NCBI GenBank assembly: GCA_030604525.1
Contig: JAUVVQ010000025.1
Span: 1-35,953, forward strand
DNA from: Phycisphaerae bacterium
GTDB taxonomy: Bacteria > Planctomycetota > Phycisphaerae > Sedimentisphaerales > Anaerobacaceae
Direction of reading: 5' to 3'
DNA length: 35,953 bases
Part shown: one piece after another, positions 1-7,640 of the stretch
Position numbering within the stretch: position 1 is the stretch's first letter
Layout: every line of letters begins with the position of its first letter
Translations under genes and position numbers: made by a program
Notes under the pieces: generated by a model
Database searches by the model: none
What the model saw: the letters and a program-made list of their open reading frames with translations, nothing else
Told to the model about the DNA's origin: nothing

Positions 1-1015
1 CCCTTTTTTCCTCCAAATCTTATTAGACACTGATTTACACGGGATTAACACCGATAATTTTTGCCATCCCACACCAATTAGGCGTGAGTTTCCACTCAAT
101 TCGTGCGGGACAGTCGCCGGACACAGAGAATCGAAGTTAGAATTAAAAAGTAGAAAAATAAAAAGGGAAATTTCACCACAAAGGATACGAAGAAATTTAG
201 CCACAGGGAGATAAAAAAATACTGTAAATATTGAATCCCGCAAAGGCGCCAAGGCGCAAAGAAAAGATGGAAGAAAATGGGTGTTCAAAAGTACCTCCTG
301 TTTTAGAGTTTTCTATTTTCATTTTTTGGGCGGGGGGAAAACACGCCCTCTACGTTAGGGGGGACTTGCGCATTTGGTCGAAAAACAGGGATTTTTTACA
401 GTTCAAAACAACGGAAGTGATTGTGTAATAAGGAGATAAAAATTTTCAAAAAACTTGGTTTTTGCTTCCAGCTATATGCAAAAATGATTGAAATTTAACA
501 ACGGATTACGCCCCATTAGAAAAAGAGAAGGCACGTTTCTAACGGGGTAAACAGGTTTCACGGATTTTTTTCTCCCGCAAAGACGCAAAGTTTACACAAA
601 ATAAAAAAACAAAAAAGTAGCCACAGAGATCACAGAGGAAAAAGAGAAAGTGTCCAAAAGTAACCTAAAAAGCACGAAAAGTGGTCAAAAATGCACGAAA
701 AGTGGGCGAAATTTGTAGTTTTAGACACTGATTGGCAGAGGTTCTGGTTCCCCGCCTGCGCGGGGATAAATTTGGATTGCAGATATGTAAAAGAAAAGTA
801 TAATTGTAAATTACACCTTGGAAGCGGGAACTTCATTGAATTATTTGAAAAGTTGAGGATGTTCTAAATTCTTAATGGAAGATTTTGAAATCTTTGATTT
901 GACGGGAAGAGAAGGGTTTGGGTAGTATTGTTTATTTGGTAAGATTATTGATGCCGTACGAAGAAAAATATGCTTTTTAAGCGATTAAATGAGAAATGTC
1001 AGAAGAGAGGTATTT
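1..1015. repeat. Gene-free region packed with short dispersed repeats
   Basis: No open reading frame here has a ribosome-binding site or protein-like composition. The stretch instead holds several short repeat families, each built from imperfect copies of a roughly 10-base word. TTAGACACTGATT occurs at 23-35 and again at 721-733. A CGCAAAG-type repeat occurs at 237-261 and 574-590. A CCACAGAG-type repeat occurs at 619-638, with another copy far away at 7437-7454. A 13-base word, GCACGAAAAGTGG, occurs twice 21 bases apart (672-684 and 693-705). An imperfect inverted repeat around 511-547 pairs CCCCATTAGAAA with TTTCTAACGGGG. Such words are common interspersed repeats in planctomycete-like genomes; their function is unknown to me. 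Confidence 0.7.
750..765. repeat. Small GC-rich inverted repeat
   Basis: CCCCGC (750-755) pairs perfectly with GCGGGG (760-765) around a 4-base loop. There is no T-run, so it is not a terminator. It resembles the dRS3-type small inverted repeats of other bacteria and the hairpin at 7488-7507 in this window. That family likeness is an inference from the pattern alone. Confidence 0.5.
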
Positions 1016-1228
1016 ATGCGACAAAGAAATAGGGGTGGAATTTTCATTAGTCTATTTGGTCTGTTTGGCGTACTTCTTTTGATTGCGGGCATAAGCATGC
1101 TACTACCTATGTTACTACAGCATTCTTTTAGTGCGGCAGGAGGACCATTCGGTGTTGTTATGGGTGGTGGAGCTATATTAATTGGCGGTGCTATTGTATT
1201 TGAGGTAATTAGAAGCCAGAAGAAATAA
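1016..1228 (+). CDS. Small two-helix membrane protein, unknown function
   Basis: This encodes about 70 residues with a basic N-terminus (MRQRNRGG) and two hydrophobic stretches separated by a Gly-rich turn, so it is probably an inner-membrane hairpin protein with a basic tail (RSQKK). The ATG at 1016 is chosen over the in-frame ATG at 989 because a purine-rich AGAGAGG (1004-1010) sits 5 bases upstream of it. A terminator-like hairpin follows at 1295-1320, which supports a short monocistronic gene. I recognise no family, and small hydrophobic reading frames can arise by chance, so confidence is moderate. Confidence 0.5.
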   Translation: MRQRNRGGIFISLFGLFGVLLLIAGISMLLPMLLQHSFSAAGGPFGVVMGGGAILIGGAIVFEVIRSQKK

Positions 1229-1294
1229 CAACAAATAAAATTGGTTGACGGCAAGTGCGGGGTTTATTTCGTCGATTGTCGCTTGATGGATGAG

Positions 1295-1320
1295 GCCGGC
1301 GCAGCCGGCGTTTTATTTTA
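1295..1320 (+). terminator. Likely intrinsic terminator of the small membrane gene
   Basis: GCCGGC (1295-1300) and GCCGGC (1304-1309) form a 6-bp GC stem with a 3-base loop. It is followed by G and then TTTTATTTTA (1311-1320), a classic rho-independent layout on the plus strand. Confidence 0.6.
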
Positions 1321-1325
1321 ATATA

Positions 1326-1355
1326 TTGACAGTGGGTCGGGATTTGTGGTAAATT
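1326..1355 (+). promoter_or_regulatory. Sigma70-like promoter upstream of the 244-residue protein
   Basis: A perfect TTGACA (1326-1331) is followed after 18 bases by TAAATT (1350-1355, 4 of 6 matches to the -10 consensus). It lies right after the preceding terminator and about 160 bases before the next gene. Confidence 0.45.
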
Positions 1356-1512
1356 GAGAATTGTGGGAGAAGCGTGTGTGGTGCGTGCTTGCGATAGCAA
1401 GCAGAAAGTGGAACATTTGAACAGGAGAACAGGAGAAATTGAAAATTGATTCTTGTGGAATTTGAAAAATGGTAACTGAGGCCTTTAATTTTAATGAACA
1501 CCTTTAATTTAC

Positions 1513-2247
1513 ATGAACGAAAAAGATATATACAATTTCTTCAAAGAATCTTATGAATTTGAGCATGAACGAAAAGACGTTCTTAATTCTAGATTAAGCT
1601 TTGTTCTTACCTCGGTAATAGTGATAGTTGGAGCAGGTGCTTACTTGATTAACAATATGGAATTCATGCCCATAAATACTTTCAAAGTAATATTTTTGGT
1701 TTTTCTTTTTATATTTATAATACCTGTTACATTTGCGTTTTATTATCTTTACAAATGTTTGTTTTGGTTTAAATATCGGTACATCGCTTCTCCTGCTTTA
1801 ATCTATAAGTATATTGAAGACTTAAAAGAATATAATGAAAAGTCAAAACACAATCTCGATATAGGAATAAAAATTGAGAAATTATTAAAACATCAGTATA
1901 GTCAAGCTGCATCCAAGAATAGGTCTAACAATAAGATAAAAAATGGGTATTTTGTGCGGTCTTTAATTTCAACGTCAATTGCTGGAATTGTTGTTATATT
2001 ACTAGCCGTACCATATTATGTCACGAAAGCTACAAAATCAAAAGAAACGATACTTGTAAATGTAAAAAATTTATCGGAGGTTTCACTAATGTTAGATGAC
2101 GAAAATAAAGAAACACATGAAACACCAAAGGAACCAGAGATAGAACCTGAGCTGGTTGAACCCACGCCCCCGCCAATGGAGGATATCACAGAAGCAGATG
2201 TGACCGAGTCTGATACCGAAACGAGAGATATAGAAGAAGATAAATAA
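1513..2247 (+). CDS. Membrane protein with three hydrophobic segments and an acidic Pro/Glu-rich tail, unknown function
   Basis: The 244-residue product starts with a charged helix rich in Glu, His and Arg. Two hydrophobic segments follow (about residues 28-47 and 54-80), then a Lys/Asn-rich cytoplasmic-looking loop, a third hydrophobic segment (about 153-171), and a tail of about 50 residues rich in Glu, Pro and Thr. The N-terminal arrangement recalls small SLATT-like membrane proteins found near defence loci, but I cannot show homology. No clear ribosome-binding site precedes the ATG. The coding sequence is distinctly more AT-rich than the housekeeping genes nearby and is flanked by repeat clusters, which suggests an accessory, possibly acquired gene. 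No partner gene is adjacent. Confidence 0.7.
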   Translation: MNEKDIYNFFKESYEFEHERKDVLNSRLSFVLTSVIVIVGAGAYLINNMEFMPINTFKVIFLVFLFIFIIPVTFAFYYLYKCLFWFKYRYIASPALIYKYIEDLKEYNEKSKHNLDIGIKIEKLLKHQYSQAASKNRSNNKIKNGYFVRSLISTSIAGIVVILLAVPYYVTKATKSKETILVNVKNLSEVSLMLDDENKETHETPKEPEIEPELVEPTPPPMEDITEADVTESDTETRDIEEDK

Positions 2248-2411
2248 TTTAAAAGAACAAATCATTTGTATAAACAATATCCGCCGCAGGCGGTCTTCGG
2301 GTAATTTTAAGCCCTCGTGAACCACGTCGGGTTCAGGGTAATTTTTAGCTTTTAGTGTTTAGTTCGCCTTGGGTTCGCCTGCGGCGAATCTTACTACCTT
2401 GCGATTTGCTC

Positions 2412-2487
2412 CTCCTAAGAAAATATGCTGCTTTTGCGTTGTAGTGTTTGAGATTGCCACAGTCGCCTTCGGCTCCTTCGCAATGAC
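2412..2487. repeat. 76-bp dispersed repeat element, copy A
   Basis: This 76-base stretch matches 11669-11744 at 74 of 76 positions; the only difference is the dinucleotide at 2444-2445, GT here and AC there. It contains an imperfect palindrome around GTCGCCTTCGGCTCC. Read on the minus strand it begins GTCATTGCGAAGGAGC, like the widespread small repeats carrying CATTGCGA...GGCAATCTC. Here it lies in non-coding DNA, whereas the second copy is inside mnmE. Confidence 0.85.
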
Positions 2488-2574
2488 CCCCGATACTCGC
2501 CTTCGCGGGCACAGGCGGAAACGTTCGAGGGCAGGCGGGTGGATATCGAAAGTAGAGGTAAATTATGTTCTGAG

Positions 2575-2607
2575 GCCAGATCCTTCGGCTGCGCTCAGGA
2601 TGACAGG
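2575..2607. repeat. Short dispersed repeat of the CATCCTGAGCGCAGC type
   Basis: On the minus strand this reads TGTCATCCTGAGCGCAGC followed by CGAAGGATCT, a motif I recognise as a common interspersed repeat in environmental bacterial genomes. The stretch 2248-2618 holds only such elements: this one, the 76-bp element, GC-rich words such as GCCTTCGCGGGCACAGGCGG near 2499-2518, and a small stem CCGCC/GGCGG at 2281-2293. I see no gene in it. Confidence 0.55.
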
Positions 2608-2618
2608 GGGAGGATAAA

Positions 2619-2646
2619 AGCAACCCACAGTGTAAAACTGTGGGCT
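2619..2646. terminator. First of two tandem hairpins with shared flanks
   Basis: CCCACAGT (2624-2631) pairs perfectly with ACTGTGGG (2637-2644) around a 5-base loop. The hairpin is preceded by GGATAAAAGCAA and followed by CTAA. The second hairpin has the same flanks but a different stem. It lies downstream of asnS on the minus strand and may serve as a transcription end or as a structured RNA element. Confidence 0.5.
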
Positions 2647-2670
2647 AAACATTTTAAAGGATAAAAGCAA

Positions 2671-2706
2671 CCCCCAATGTAAAAAACATTGGGGGCTAAT
2701 TTTTTG
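2671..2706. terminator. Second tandem hairpin, terminator-like
   Basis: CCCCCAATGT (2671-2680) pairs perfectly with ACATTGGGGG (2686-2695) around an AAAAA loop. On the plus strand it is followed by CTAATTTTTT, which gives a good terminator. On the minus strand, the direction of asnS, it is followed by TTGCTTTTATCC, which is only moderately T-rich. It shares the leader GGATAAAAGCAACCC with the hairpin 47 bases to its left. Confidence 0.6.
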
Positions 2707-2762
2707 GAGTGGCCCGTGAATGACGTTGGGTGCAGGGCAGGCAATTCATTTTGTTAGACGCA

Positions 2763-4274
2763 TTAGATATAGATTTTATCCATCAAGCGTGGGAATGGGA
2801 TGCATTGTCTGATGTGTTTTTGCTGAGTGAGCCAGGCGATGGTTCTTTCTATTCCGAGTCCGAAACCGCCGTGAGGGACTGAGCCGTATTTTCTCAGGTC
2901 GAGGTACCAGTCGTAATTTGCAGGGTCAAGCTTTTGTTCTTTGATTCGTTTTAGTAGAGTCTGGTAGTGGTCTTCTCTCATAGAGCCGCCGATGATTTCT
3001 CCGAAGCCGGCGGGTGCGAGCATATCGAAGTTCTGGACGACGTTTTTATTTTCGCTGTCTTCTTTCATATAAAATGCCTTTGCGTGTTTCGGGTAGTGTG
3101 TGACGAAGACGGGTTTTTCGTGCATTTGGGAGATGATGGTTTCATCAGAGCCGCCGAGGTCTTTTCCCCATTGGAATTGTTCGGCGAGTTTTGCGTGCTT
3201 AGGGTTGTTTTCTATTTTTGTGTCAAGCTCGGAAAGCGTGGAGTTAAGCTCGATTAACTCGGCGTCGAATTTTTCTTTTTTCCATTTTTTCAACGGCTGT
3301 TTTAGCTCGTTTTCCAATTCTTCGATACGCGAGAGGAGATTCTGTTTTTGTTCTTTGAGATTTTCGAGCTGATTAGAGAGGAATTTCTTTGCTTTTTCGC
3401 CTTTGAGGATATCGACGGTATCGGTATAGGTCAGCCGGTCGAAGGGCGGCGTAATTTTTTCGAGAGATTTCGTATTGACATTGAGGGTGTTTAGCTGTTC
3501 CTTGTTTTTATTCAGGACTTGTTCAACGATGTAAGCGGTGAAGTTTTCCGCTAATTCGAGTAGTCCGTCGAGGTCGATGAAGGCGATTTCCGGCTCTACC
3601 ATCCAGAATTCGGTGAGGTGTCTTCTTGTTTTGCTTTTTTCTGCTCTGAAGGTCGGGCCGAAGCAGTAAACCTTTCCGAAGCTCATAGCGGCGGATTCGA
3701 GGTGCAGCTGGCCTGTTTGTGTCAGGTGAATGGGGGTGCCGAAGTAATCGACTTCGAAGAGGGAGTCAGCTTCTTCTCCGGCGGCGGTGGTGAAGATAGG
3801 AGTGTCGATGAGGGTGAAGTCGTTTTGGTTGAAGAAGTTTCTGATGGCGTTGATTATGGTGTGTCTGATTTTTCCTATGCACCACTGTCGTTGAGAGCGG
3901 AGGTGGAGGTGTCGGTTTTTGAGGAGGAAATCGATTCCGTGTGATTTTGGTGTGATGGGATAGTCAGTGGTTTCTGAGATGATTTTGGCGTTGGTGAGGT
4001 CTAATTCGTATCCGCCGATGCTTCTTTCGTCCTGCCGGACAGTTCCGGTTACGGTAAGCGAGGATTCCTGGCCGAGGTGTTTTATTTTATCGAAGAGATT
4101 TTCGGGGACATTGTTTTTTTCTACGATACACTGGCAGAGTCCGGAGCCGTCTCGGATTATGATGAACTGGATTTTTCCGCTGGAGCGGCTGTTGTAGAGC
4201 CAGCCGGCGAGCGTAACTTGTTTTTGGACGTGGTTTTTCAGGTCAGATATTTTGGTGAAAGTATTTTTGGTCAT
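2763..4274 (-). CDS. asnS: Asparaginyl-tRNA synthetase with a coiled-coil insertion
   Basis: This is a class IIb aminoacyl-tRNA synthetase that charges tRNA-Asn with asparagine in the cytosol. The 503-residue protein has an N-terminal OB-fold anticodon-binding domain (about 1-105). Motif 2 lies around FRAEKSKTRRHLTEFWMVE (about 209-227), with the AsnRS-type sequence rather than the AspRS-type. Motif 3, HGGFGLGIERTIAWL, is near 468-482. The family is usually about 430-470 residues. The excess is a highly charged stretch at about 295-360, rich in Lys, Glu and Leu and probably a coiled-coil hairpin inserted in the catalytic domain. AAGGA lies 6 bases upstream of the ATG. The gene follows the preceding membrane protein by 12 bases and is the last gene of an apparent operon with glyS. 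Confidence 0.95.
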   Translation of the reverse strand: MTKNTFTKISDLKNHVQKQVTLAGWLYNSRSSGKIQFIIIRDGSGLCQCIVEKNNVPENLFDKIKHLGQESSLTVTGTVRQDERSIGGYELDLTNAKIISETTDYPITPKSHGIDFLLKNRHLHLRSQRQWCIGKIRHTIINAIRNFFNQNDFTLIDTPIFTTAAGEEADSLFEVDYFGTPIHLTQTGQLHLESAAMSFGKVYCFGPTFRAEKSKTRRHLTEFWMVEPEIAFIDLDGLLELAENFTAYIVEQVLNKNKEQLNTLNVNTKSLEKITPPFDRLTYTDTVDILKGEKAKKFLSNQLENLKEQKQNLLSRIEELENELKQPLKKWKKEKFDAELIELNSTLSELDTKIENNPKHAKLAEQFQWGKDLGGSDETIISQMHEKPVFVTHYPKHAKAFYMKEDSENKNVVQNFDMLAPAGFGEIIGGSMREDHYQTLLKRIKEQKLDPANYDWYLDLRKYGSVPHGGFGLGIERTIAWLTQQKHIRQCIPFPRLMDKIYI

Positions 4275-4286
4275 ATTATTTCCTTA

Positions 4287-5846
4287 TTATTTTTTTGGCC
4301 AGATGAGCCAGTCATCTGCACCGTGTGAGTTATAGAAGCGGCCTTTGGCGTCTTCGTCTATTTTGTTTTTGCCTTTGCTATAGAGGATGAAATTTTCATC
4401 ATTCAGCTTGTAGCCGTAAGCGGAGTTGTTTATGGGGTCGGTAAGGGAAATTTCGGGGAAGAGATGTTTTATATATTCCAGTTTTTGCGGCCAATGGCCA
4501 TTTTGATTTTTGCAGCGTCTTAATGCGATGATTATTTCGGAAGCTTTCTTGAAAGATTTTGTTCGAATGAAGATGTCGTATTTCTGCCGGATGAGTTTAT
4601 GTATAGTTAAGTGAATAAGGTATGAGAGATTAAAAACTGTTTTATCGAAGAAGAGATTTTCCCGGTAGTTCGGGTGGTGATAGAGATTTGTCATTTGGGA
4701 GTATTGATTTAGTGTATCATCGACGATTTTTCCGGTAGAGTCTGGATTTGCGGGTACAAAGAAGGCGAGGAAGAATGATTCTGCTTTAGCAAGTATTTTT
4801 GACTGGTATGAGTTTTTTGGGTAGTTTATCCCTAAGGCGGCTGTCAGGTATCGCTCGCGTGTTCTTCTGATTTTTTCGTTTTTATTTTTTTCGTAGAGTG
4901 TCCACAACAGGATATTTTTCTGTTTGATGGTTTCGAGCTGAACGATTTTTGCCCAGGCATTTTTCCAGTTGTGGTTTATTCGCTTGAGTGTATTGTCGAT
5001 TTTATTGAGGTAAATTTCGTTTGGTTTTCCATTGACGAGGTATTTATTGATATTTTTCAGTGTATTAGTTTCTAAAACGAGGCCTGTCAGGAAGTCTATA
5101 GCGAATGGCTGTTGTCGCAGATGTTTAGAGATTTCGAGCAGTGCGATTTGCTTTTGGAGTGCCTGGTCGATTCGGTTTTCAGCGAGGTCATTGTTTGCGG
5201 CGCAGGATAGTAAGCAGAACCAGTTTTTATGGAATTTTGTGTGCATTGGAATCGAGCTGGGGTAGCTCAGGAGGTATTTTCTGTCTATTTTGTAAAAGCA
5301 TTTTTTCTTTTTCGATGCGACGATGAGAGCGGCGATAGTTTTATTCTGTTTTTTGAGCCAATTTGAGAGTTCGGGGAATTGTTCAGTTTTCCAGGGTTTT
5401 TCCATTGCGGTGTAATAGAAGAGGTTCGGGTCCGGCGGGCTGGATTCGGCATAGTTTTGTTTTTGGTTTTCCATCAGTCGATTGTAAAGGACAGCGGCAT
5501 TTTTATCTTCGGAGAGGGCGAATTTTTCATTAAGAGCGTTTAGCTCTTTTTCGAGGTTAAGATTGTAAGGTATCCAGGTTCCATTTTCCGGTATGATTAT
5601 CCAGATGATAAGTGTTAGACCGGCAAGTGCGGCTGCCATCCAGAACCATTTTTTGTAAGGTTTCGACAGAAGTGCGGCGGCGAGGGTAAAGATGAGCAGG
5701 ACGGAAGTTAGTTTCCAGGGGACGTGAAAGATAACAGCAGTAATCAGGAAGAATGAAAGCACTCCCAGTCCGATGTATTTGATGAGTTCCCAGGGAGTCG
5801 GCAGTTGTTTGTTTTTAACTTTGTTTTTTTGTTTTTCCTGTGGCAT
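4287..5846 (-). CDS. Unknown membrane-anchored protein between the two synthetase genes
   Basis: The product has 519 residues. Three closely spaced hydrophobic segments occur in the first 90 residues, followed by a long, mostly helical, Lys- and Asn-rich soluble region. The C-terminus has DPINNSAYGYKLN, FILYSKGKN and DDWLIWP elements. They resemble the C-terminal core of type II pseudopilin-like proteins, where a Pro/Gly-rich segment is followed by YSLG-type residues; this likeness is weak. The ATG at 5846 is chosen because it follows the glyS stop codon by a single base, which points to translational coupling; an upstream in-frame ATG at 5879 would overlap glyS. The protein probably sits in the inner membrane with its large domain on one side. 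I do not recognise a family. Confidence 0.75.
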   Translation of the reverse strand: MPQEKQKNKVKNKQLPTPWELIKYIGLGVLSFFLITAVIFHVPWKLTSVLLIFTLAAALLSKPYKKWFWMAAALAGLTLIIWIIIPENGTWIPYNLNLEKELNALNEKFALSEDKNAAVLYNRLMENQKQNYAESSPPDPNLFYYTAMEKPWKTEQFPELSNWLKKQNKTIAALIVASKKKKCFYKIDRKYLLSYPSSIPMHTKFHKNWFCLLSCAANNDLAENRIDQALQKQIALLEISKHLRQQPFAIDFLTGLVLETNTLKNINKYLVNGKPNEIYLNKIDNTLKRINHNWKNAWAKIVQLETIKQKNILLWTLYEKNKNEKIRRTRERYLTAALGINYPKNSYQSKILAKAESFFLAFFVPANPDSTGKIVDDTLNQYSQMTNLYHHPNYRENLFFDKTVFNLSYLIHLTIHKLIRQKYDIFIRTKSFKKASEIIIALRRCKNQNGHWPQKLEYIKHLFPEISLTDPINNSAYGYKLNDENFILYSKGKNKIDEDAKGRFYNSHGADDWLIWPKK

Positions 5847-5847
5847 T

Positions 5848-7326
5848 CTACATTTCCAGTTTTTTGCGCAGGTAGCCACTGAGCTTGTCCGTTGAGAGTC
5901 TTATTTGTTCCATAGAGTCCCTGTCTCGGAGGGTGACGGTATTGTCCTCTTTAGTTTGTCCATCGATGGTGACGCAGAATGGCGTGCCCGCTTCGTCCTG
6001 TCTTCTGTATCTTCTTCCGATAGCGCCTTTTTGGTCGTAGAAACAATTGAAGTATTTTTTAAGCTCATTGCAGATTTTTTTTGCAGTATCCGGCATTCCT
6101 TCTTTTTTAACGAGTGGGAAGACGGCGGTTTTTATTGGAGCCAATTGGGGGTGGAATCTGAGGAGGTTTCTTGTTTCGCCTCTGACCTGTTCTTCATCAT
6201 AAGCGTCGACGAGGAATGCGAGAGTGCTTCTGTCGATGCCGGCGGATGGTTCGATGACATAAGGGATATATCGTTTTTTGTTTTCCTGGTCGAAGTATGA
6301 CAGAGGTCCTTTGTGGTAGTCGGGGTCTTCGGCTTTTAGCTGGATTTTCGAGAGGTCATTGTTGTTTTCGAACCAGTCGTTTAGTGTTCTGATTCCTCTT
6401 TGGTGTTGTCTGAGGTCGTAGTCGGTTCTGTTTGCGATGCCTTCGAGCTCCTGCCAGTCCCCTGAGCCGAAAGGGAATTTGTATTCGATGTCAACACAGG
6501 CCTTTGCGTAGTGTGCGAGCTCGTCGGGGTCGTGTTGTCGGAATTGGAGGTTTTCTTTTTTTATTCCCAGAGCGAGATACCAGTTGAATCTTTTTTCCTT
6601 CCAGTGTTCATACCATTTTTCATCGGTGCCGGGTTCGCAGAAAAATTCAAGCTCGGCCTGTTCGAATTCCCTTGTTCTGAAGATGAAAGCTTTGGTGGTG
6701 ACTTCGTTTCTGAAGCTTTTCCCGATTTGTGCGATGCCGAAAGGTATTTTTACCCTGGCGGTATCGAGGACATTTCTGAAGTTTACGAAGATTCCCTGAG
6801 CGGTTTCCGGTCTGAGGAACATTTTCATAGAGTCATCGACGTTTGCGCCCATTTGTGTTTCGAACATAAGTCTGAATGGCATTGGTTCGGTGAAATTTCC
6901 GACGGCGCCGCAGGCGGGGCATATTTTGTTGGTTAAATCGTGAGCGTGAGCTTGAGCGGCATCGATAGAGATATGTTCGGTGTGTTCATCGTCGGCGGTG
7001 TTCGATTTTTCTTTGAGGTGGTCGATTCTGCTTCTTGTGTTGCACTTTTTGCATTCGGCGATGAGGTCTGCGAATTTGTCAGCGTGTCCTGAGGCCTTCC
7101 AGACGAGCGGGTGCATAAGTATCGAGCAGTCGAGTCCGACGACGTCATCCCTGGTTTGCACAACGGATTTCCACCAGGCCTTTCTTACGTTTCTTTTTAG
7201 TTCGACGCCGAGAGGTCCGTAGTCGTAACAGCTTGCCAGGCCGCCGTAGATTTCGCTTGACTGGAAGATGAATCCCCTGCGTTTACACAATGATACGATA
7301 TCGTCGAGTTTTGTGATTTTAGCCAT
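5848..7326 (-). CDS. glyS: Glycyl-tRNA synthetase, dimeric (eukaryote/archaea-like) type
   Basis: This is a class IIa synthetase that charges tRNA-Gly. The 492-residue single chain is the alpha2 type, not the alpha2beta2 type of E. coli. It starts MAKITKLDDIVSLCKRRGF, and the motif GGLASCYDYGPLGVELK follows. A zinc-site-like pair of cysteine pairs, CKKC and CPAC, flanks an insertion at about 90-140. Motif 2 contains FIFRTREFEQAELEFF and motif 3 contains VIEPSAGIDRSTLAFL. The C-terminal part is the anticodon-binding domain. The ATG at 7326 is preferred over an upstream in-frame start at 7470 because homology begins there, because GGAAGA lies shortly upstream, and because the promoter at 7387-7414 lies inside the longer version. 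It is the first gene of a three-gene operon. Confidence 0.95.
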   Translation of the reverse strand: MAKITKLDDIVSLCKRRGFIFQSSEIYGGLASCYDYGPLGVELKRNVRKAWWKSVVQTRDDVVGLDCSILMHPLVWKASGHADKFADLIAECKKCNTRSRIDHLKEKSNTADDEHTEHISIDAAQAHAHDLTNKICPACGAVGNFTEPMPFRLMFETQMGANVDDSMKMFLRPETAQGIFVNFRNVLDTARVKIPFGIAQIGKSFRNEVTTKAFIFRTREFEQAELEFFCEPGTDEKWYEHWKEKRFNWYLALGIKKENLQFRQHDPDELAHYAKACVDIEYKFPFGSGDWQELEGIANRTDYDLRQHQRGIRTLNDWFENNNDLSKIQLKAEDPDYHKGPLSYFDQENKKRYIPYVIEPSAGIDRSTLAFLVDAYDEEQVRGETRNLLRFHPQLAPIKTAVFPLVKKEGMPDTAKKICNELKKYFNCFYDQKGAIGRRYRRQDEAGTPFCVTIDGQTKEDNTVTLRDRDSMEQIRLSTDKLSGYLRKKLEM

Positions 7327-7386
7327 ATATTTTTCTTCCCAATAATCAGTAATAGATAATTGATTTTCAATTCTCTTAGTCGGCCT

Positions 7387-7414
7387 ATTATATAGGCCAA
7401 GGGATAAATTACAA
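7387..7414 (-). promoter_or_regulatory. Promoter of glyS operon overlapped by a palindrome
   Basis: On the minus strand TTGTAA (7409-7414) and a perfect TATAAT (7387-7392) are 16 bases apart. The -10 box sits at the centre of an inverted repeat, GGCCTAT-TAT-ATAGGCC (7382-7398), a possible operator. The predicted transcription start is near 7380, which gives a leader of about 50 bases. The rest of 7327-7640 holds repeats and the plus-strand promoter described separately. Confidence 0.6.
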
Positions 7415-7487
7415 GGATTGAAAGCTGCCAAATTACGCCACAGAGGCCACAGAGAAAAAAAGATAATCAATCATCATCAATATAGTC

Positions 7488-7507
7488 ACTCCCGCGAAAG
7501 CGGGAGT
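7488..7507. repeat. Perfect hairpin with GAAA tetraloop
   Basis: ACTCCCGC (7488-7495) pairs with GCGGGAGT (7500-7507) around a GAAA tetraloop, followed on the plus strand by CTATTTTTTT. It looks like a terminator, but no plus-strand gene lies upstream. It matches the common dispersed TCCCGCGAAAGCGGGA repeat. The flanking region also holds a CCACAGAG repeat (7437-7454) and a run of CGAGC/ACGAA words (7518-7547). Confidence 0.6.
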
Positions 7508-7579
7508 CTATTTTTTTACGAGCAACGAATCACGAGCTACGAGCCACTAATCTGCCGGGCCTTCGGACGAGATTTCGGT

Positions 7580-7608
7580 TTGACAATTCTGACTGTGAAA
7601 GGCATAAT
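7580..7608 (+). promoter_or_regulatory. Strong sigma70-type promoter for the 196-residue exported protein
   Basis: TTGACA (7580-7585, perfect) and CATAAT (7603-7608, 5 of 6) are separated by exactly 17 bases. The predicted start of transcription near 7615 leaves a leader of about 25 bases carrying the Shine-Dalgarno sequence. Confidence 0.7.
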
Positions 7609-7640
7609 AAGCAAAAATAAGATTTTGAAAGGAGAAAATT

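Noticed and set aside
231-428. Plus-strand reading frame of 65 codons
   Set aside because: It overlaps a CGCAAAG repeat, has no ribosome-binding site and no protein-like composition.
630-836. Minus-strand reading frame of 68 codons
   Set aside because: It runs through repeat-rich DNA; there is no ribosome-binding site or recognisable motif.
2345-2623. Two opposite reading frames over the repeat cluster
   Set aside because: Both are translations of dispersed repeats (76-bp element and CATCCTGAGC type), not genes.
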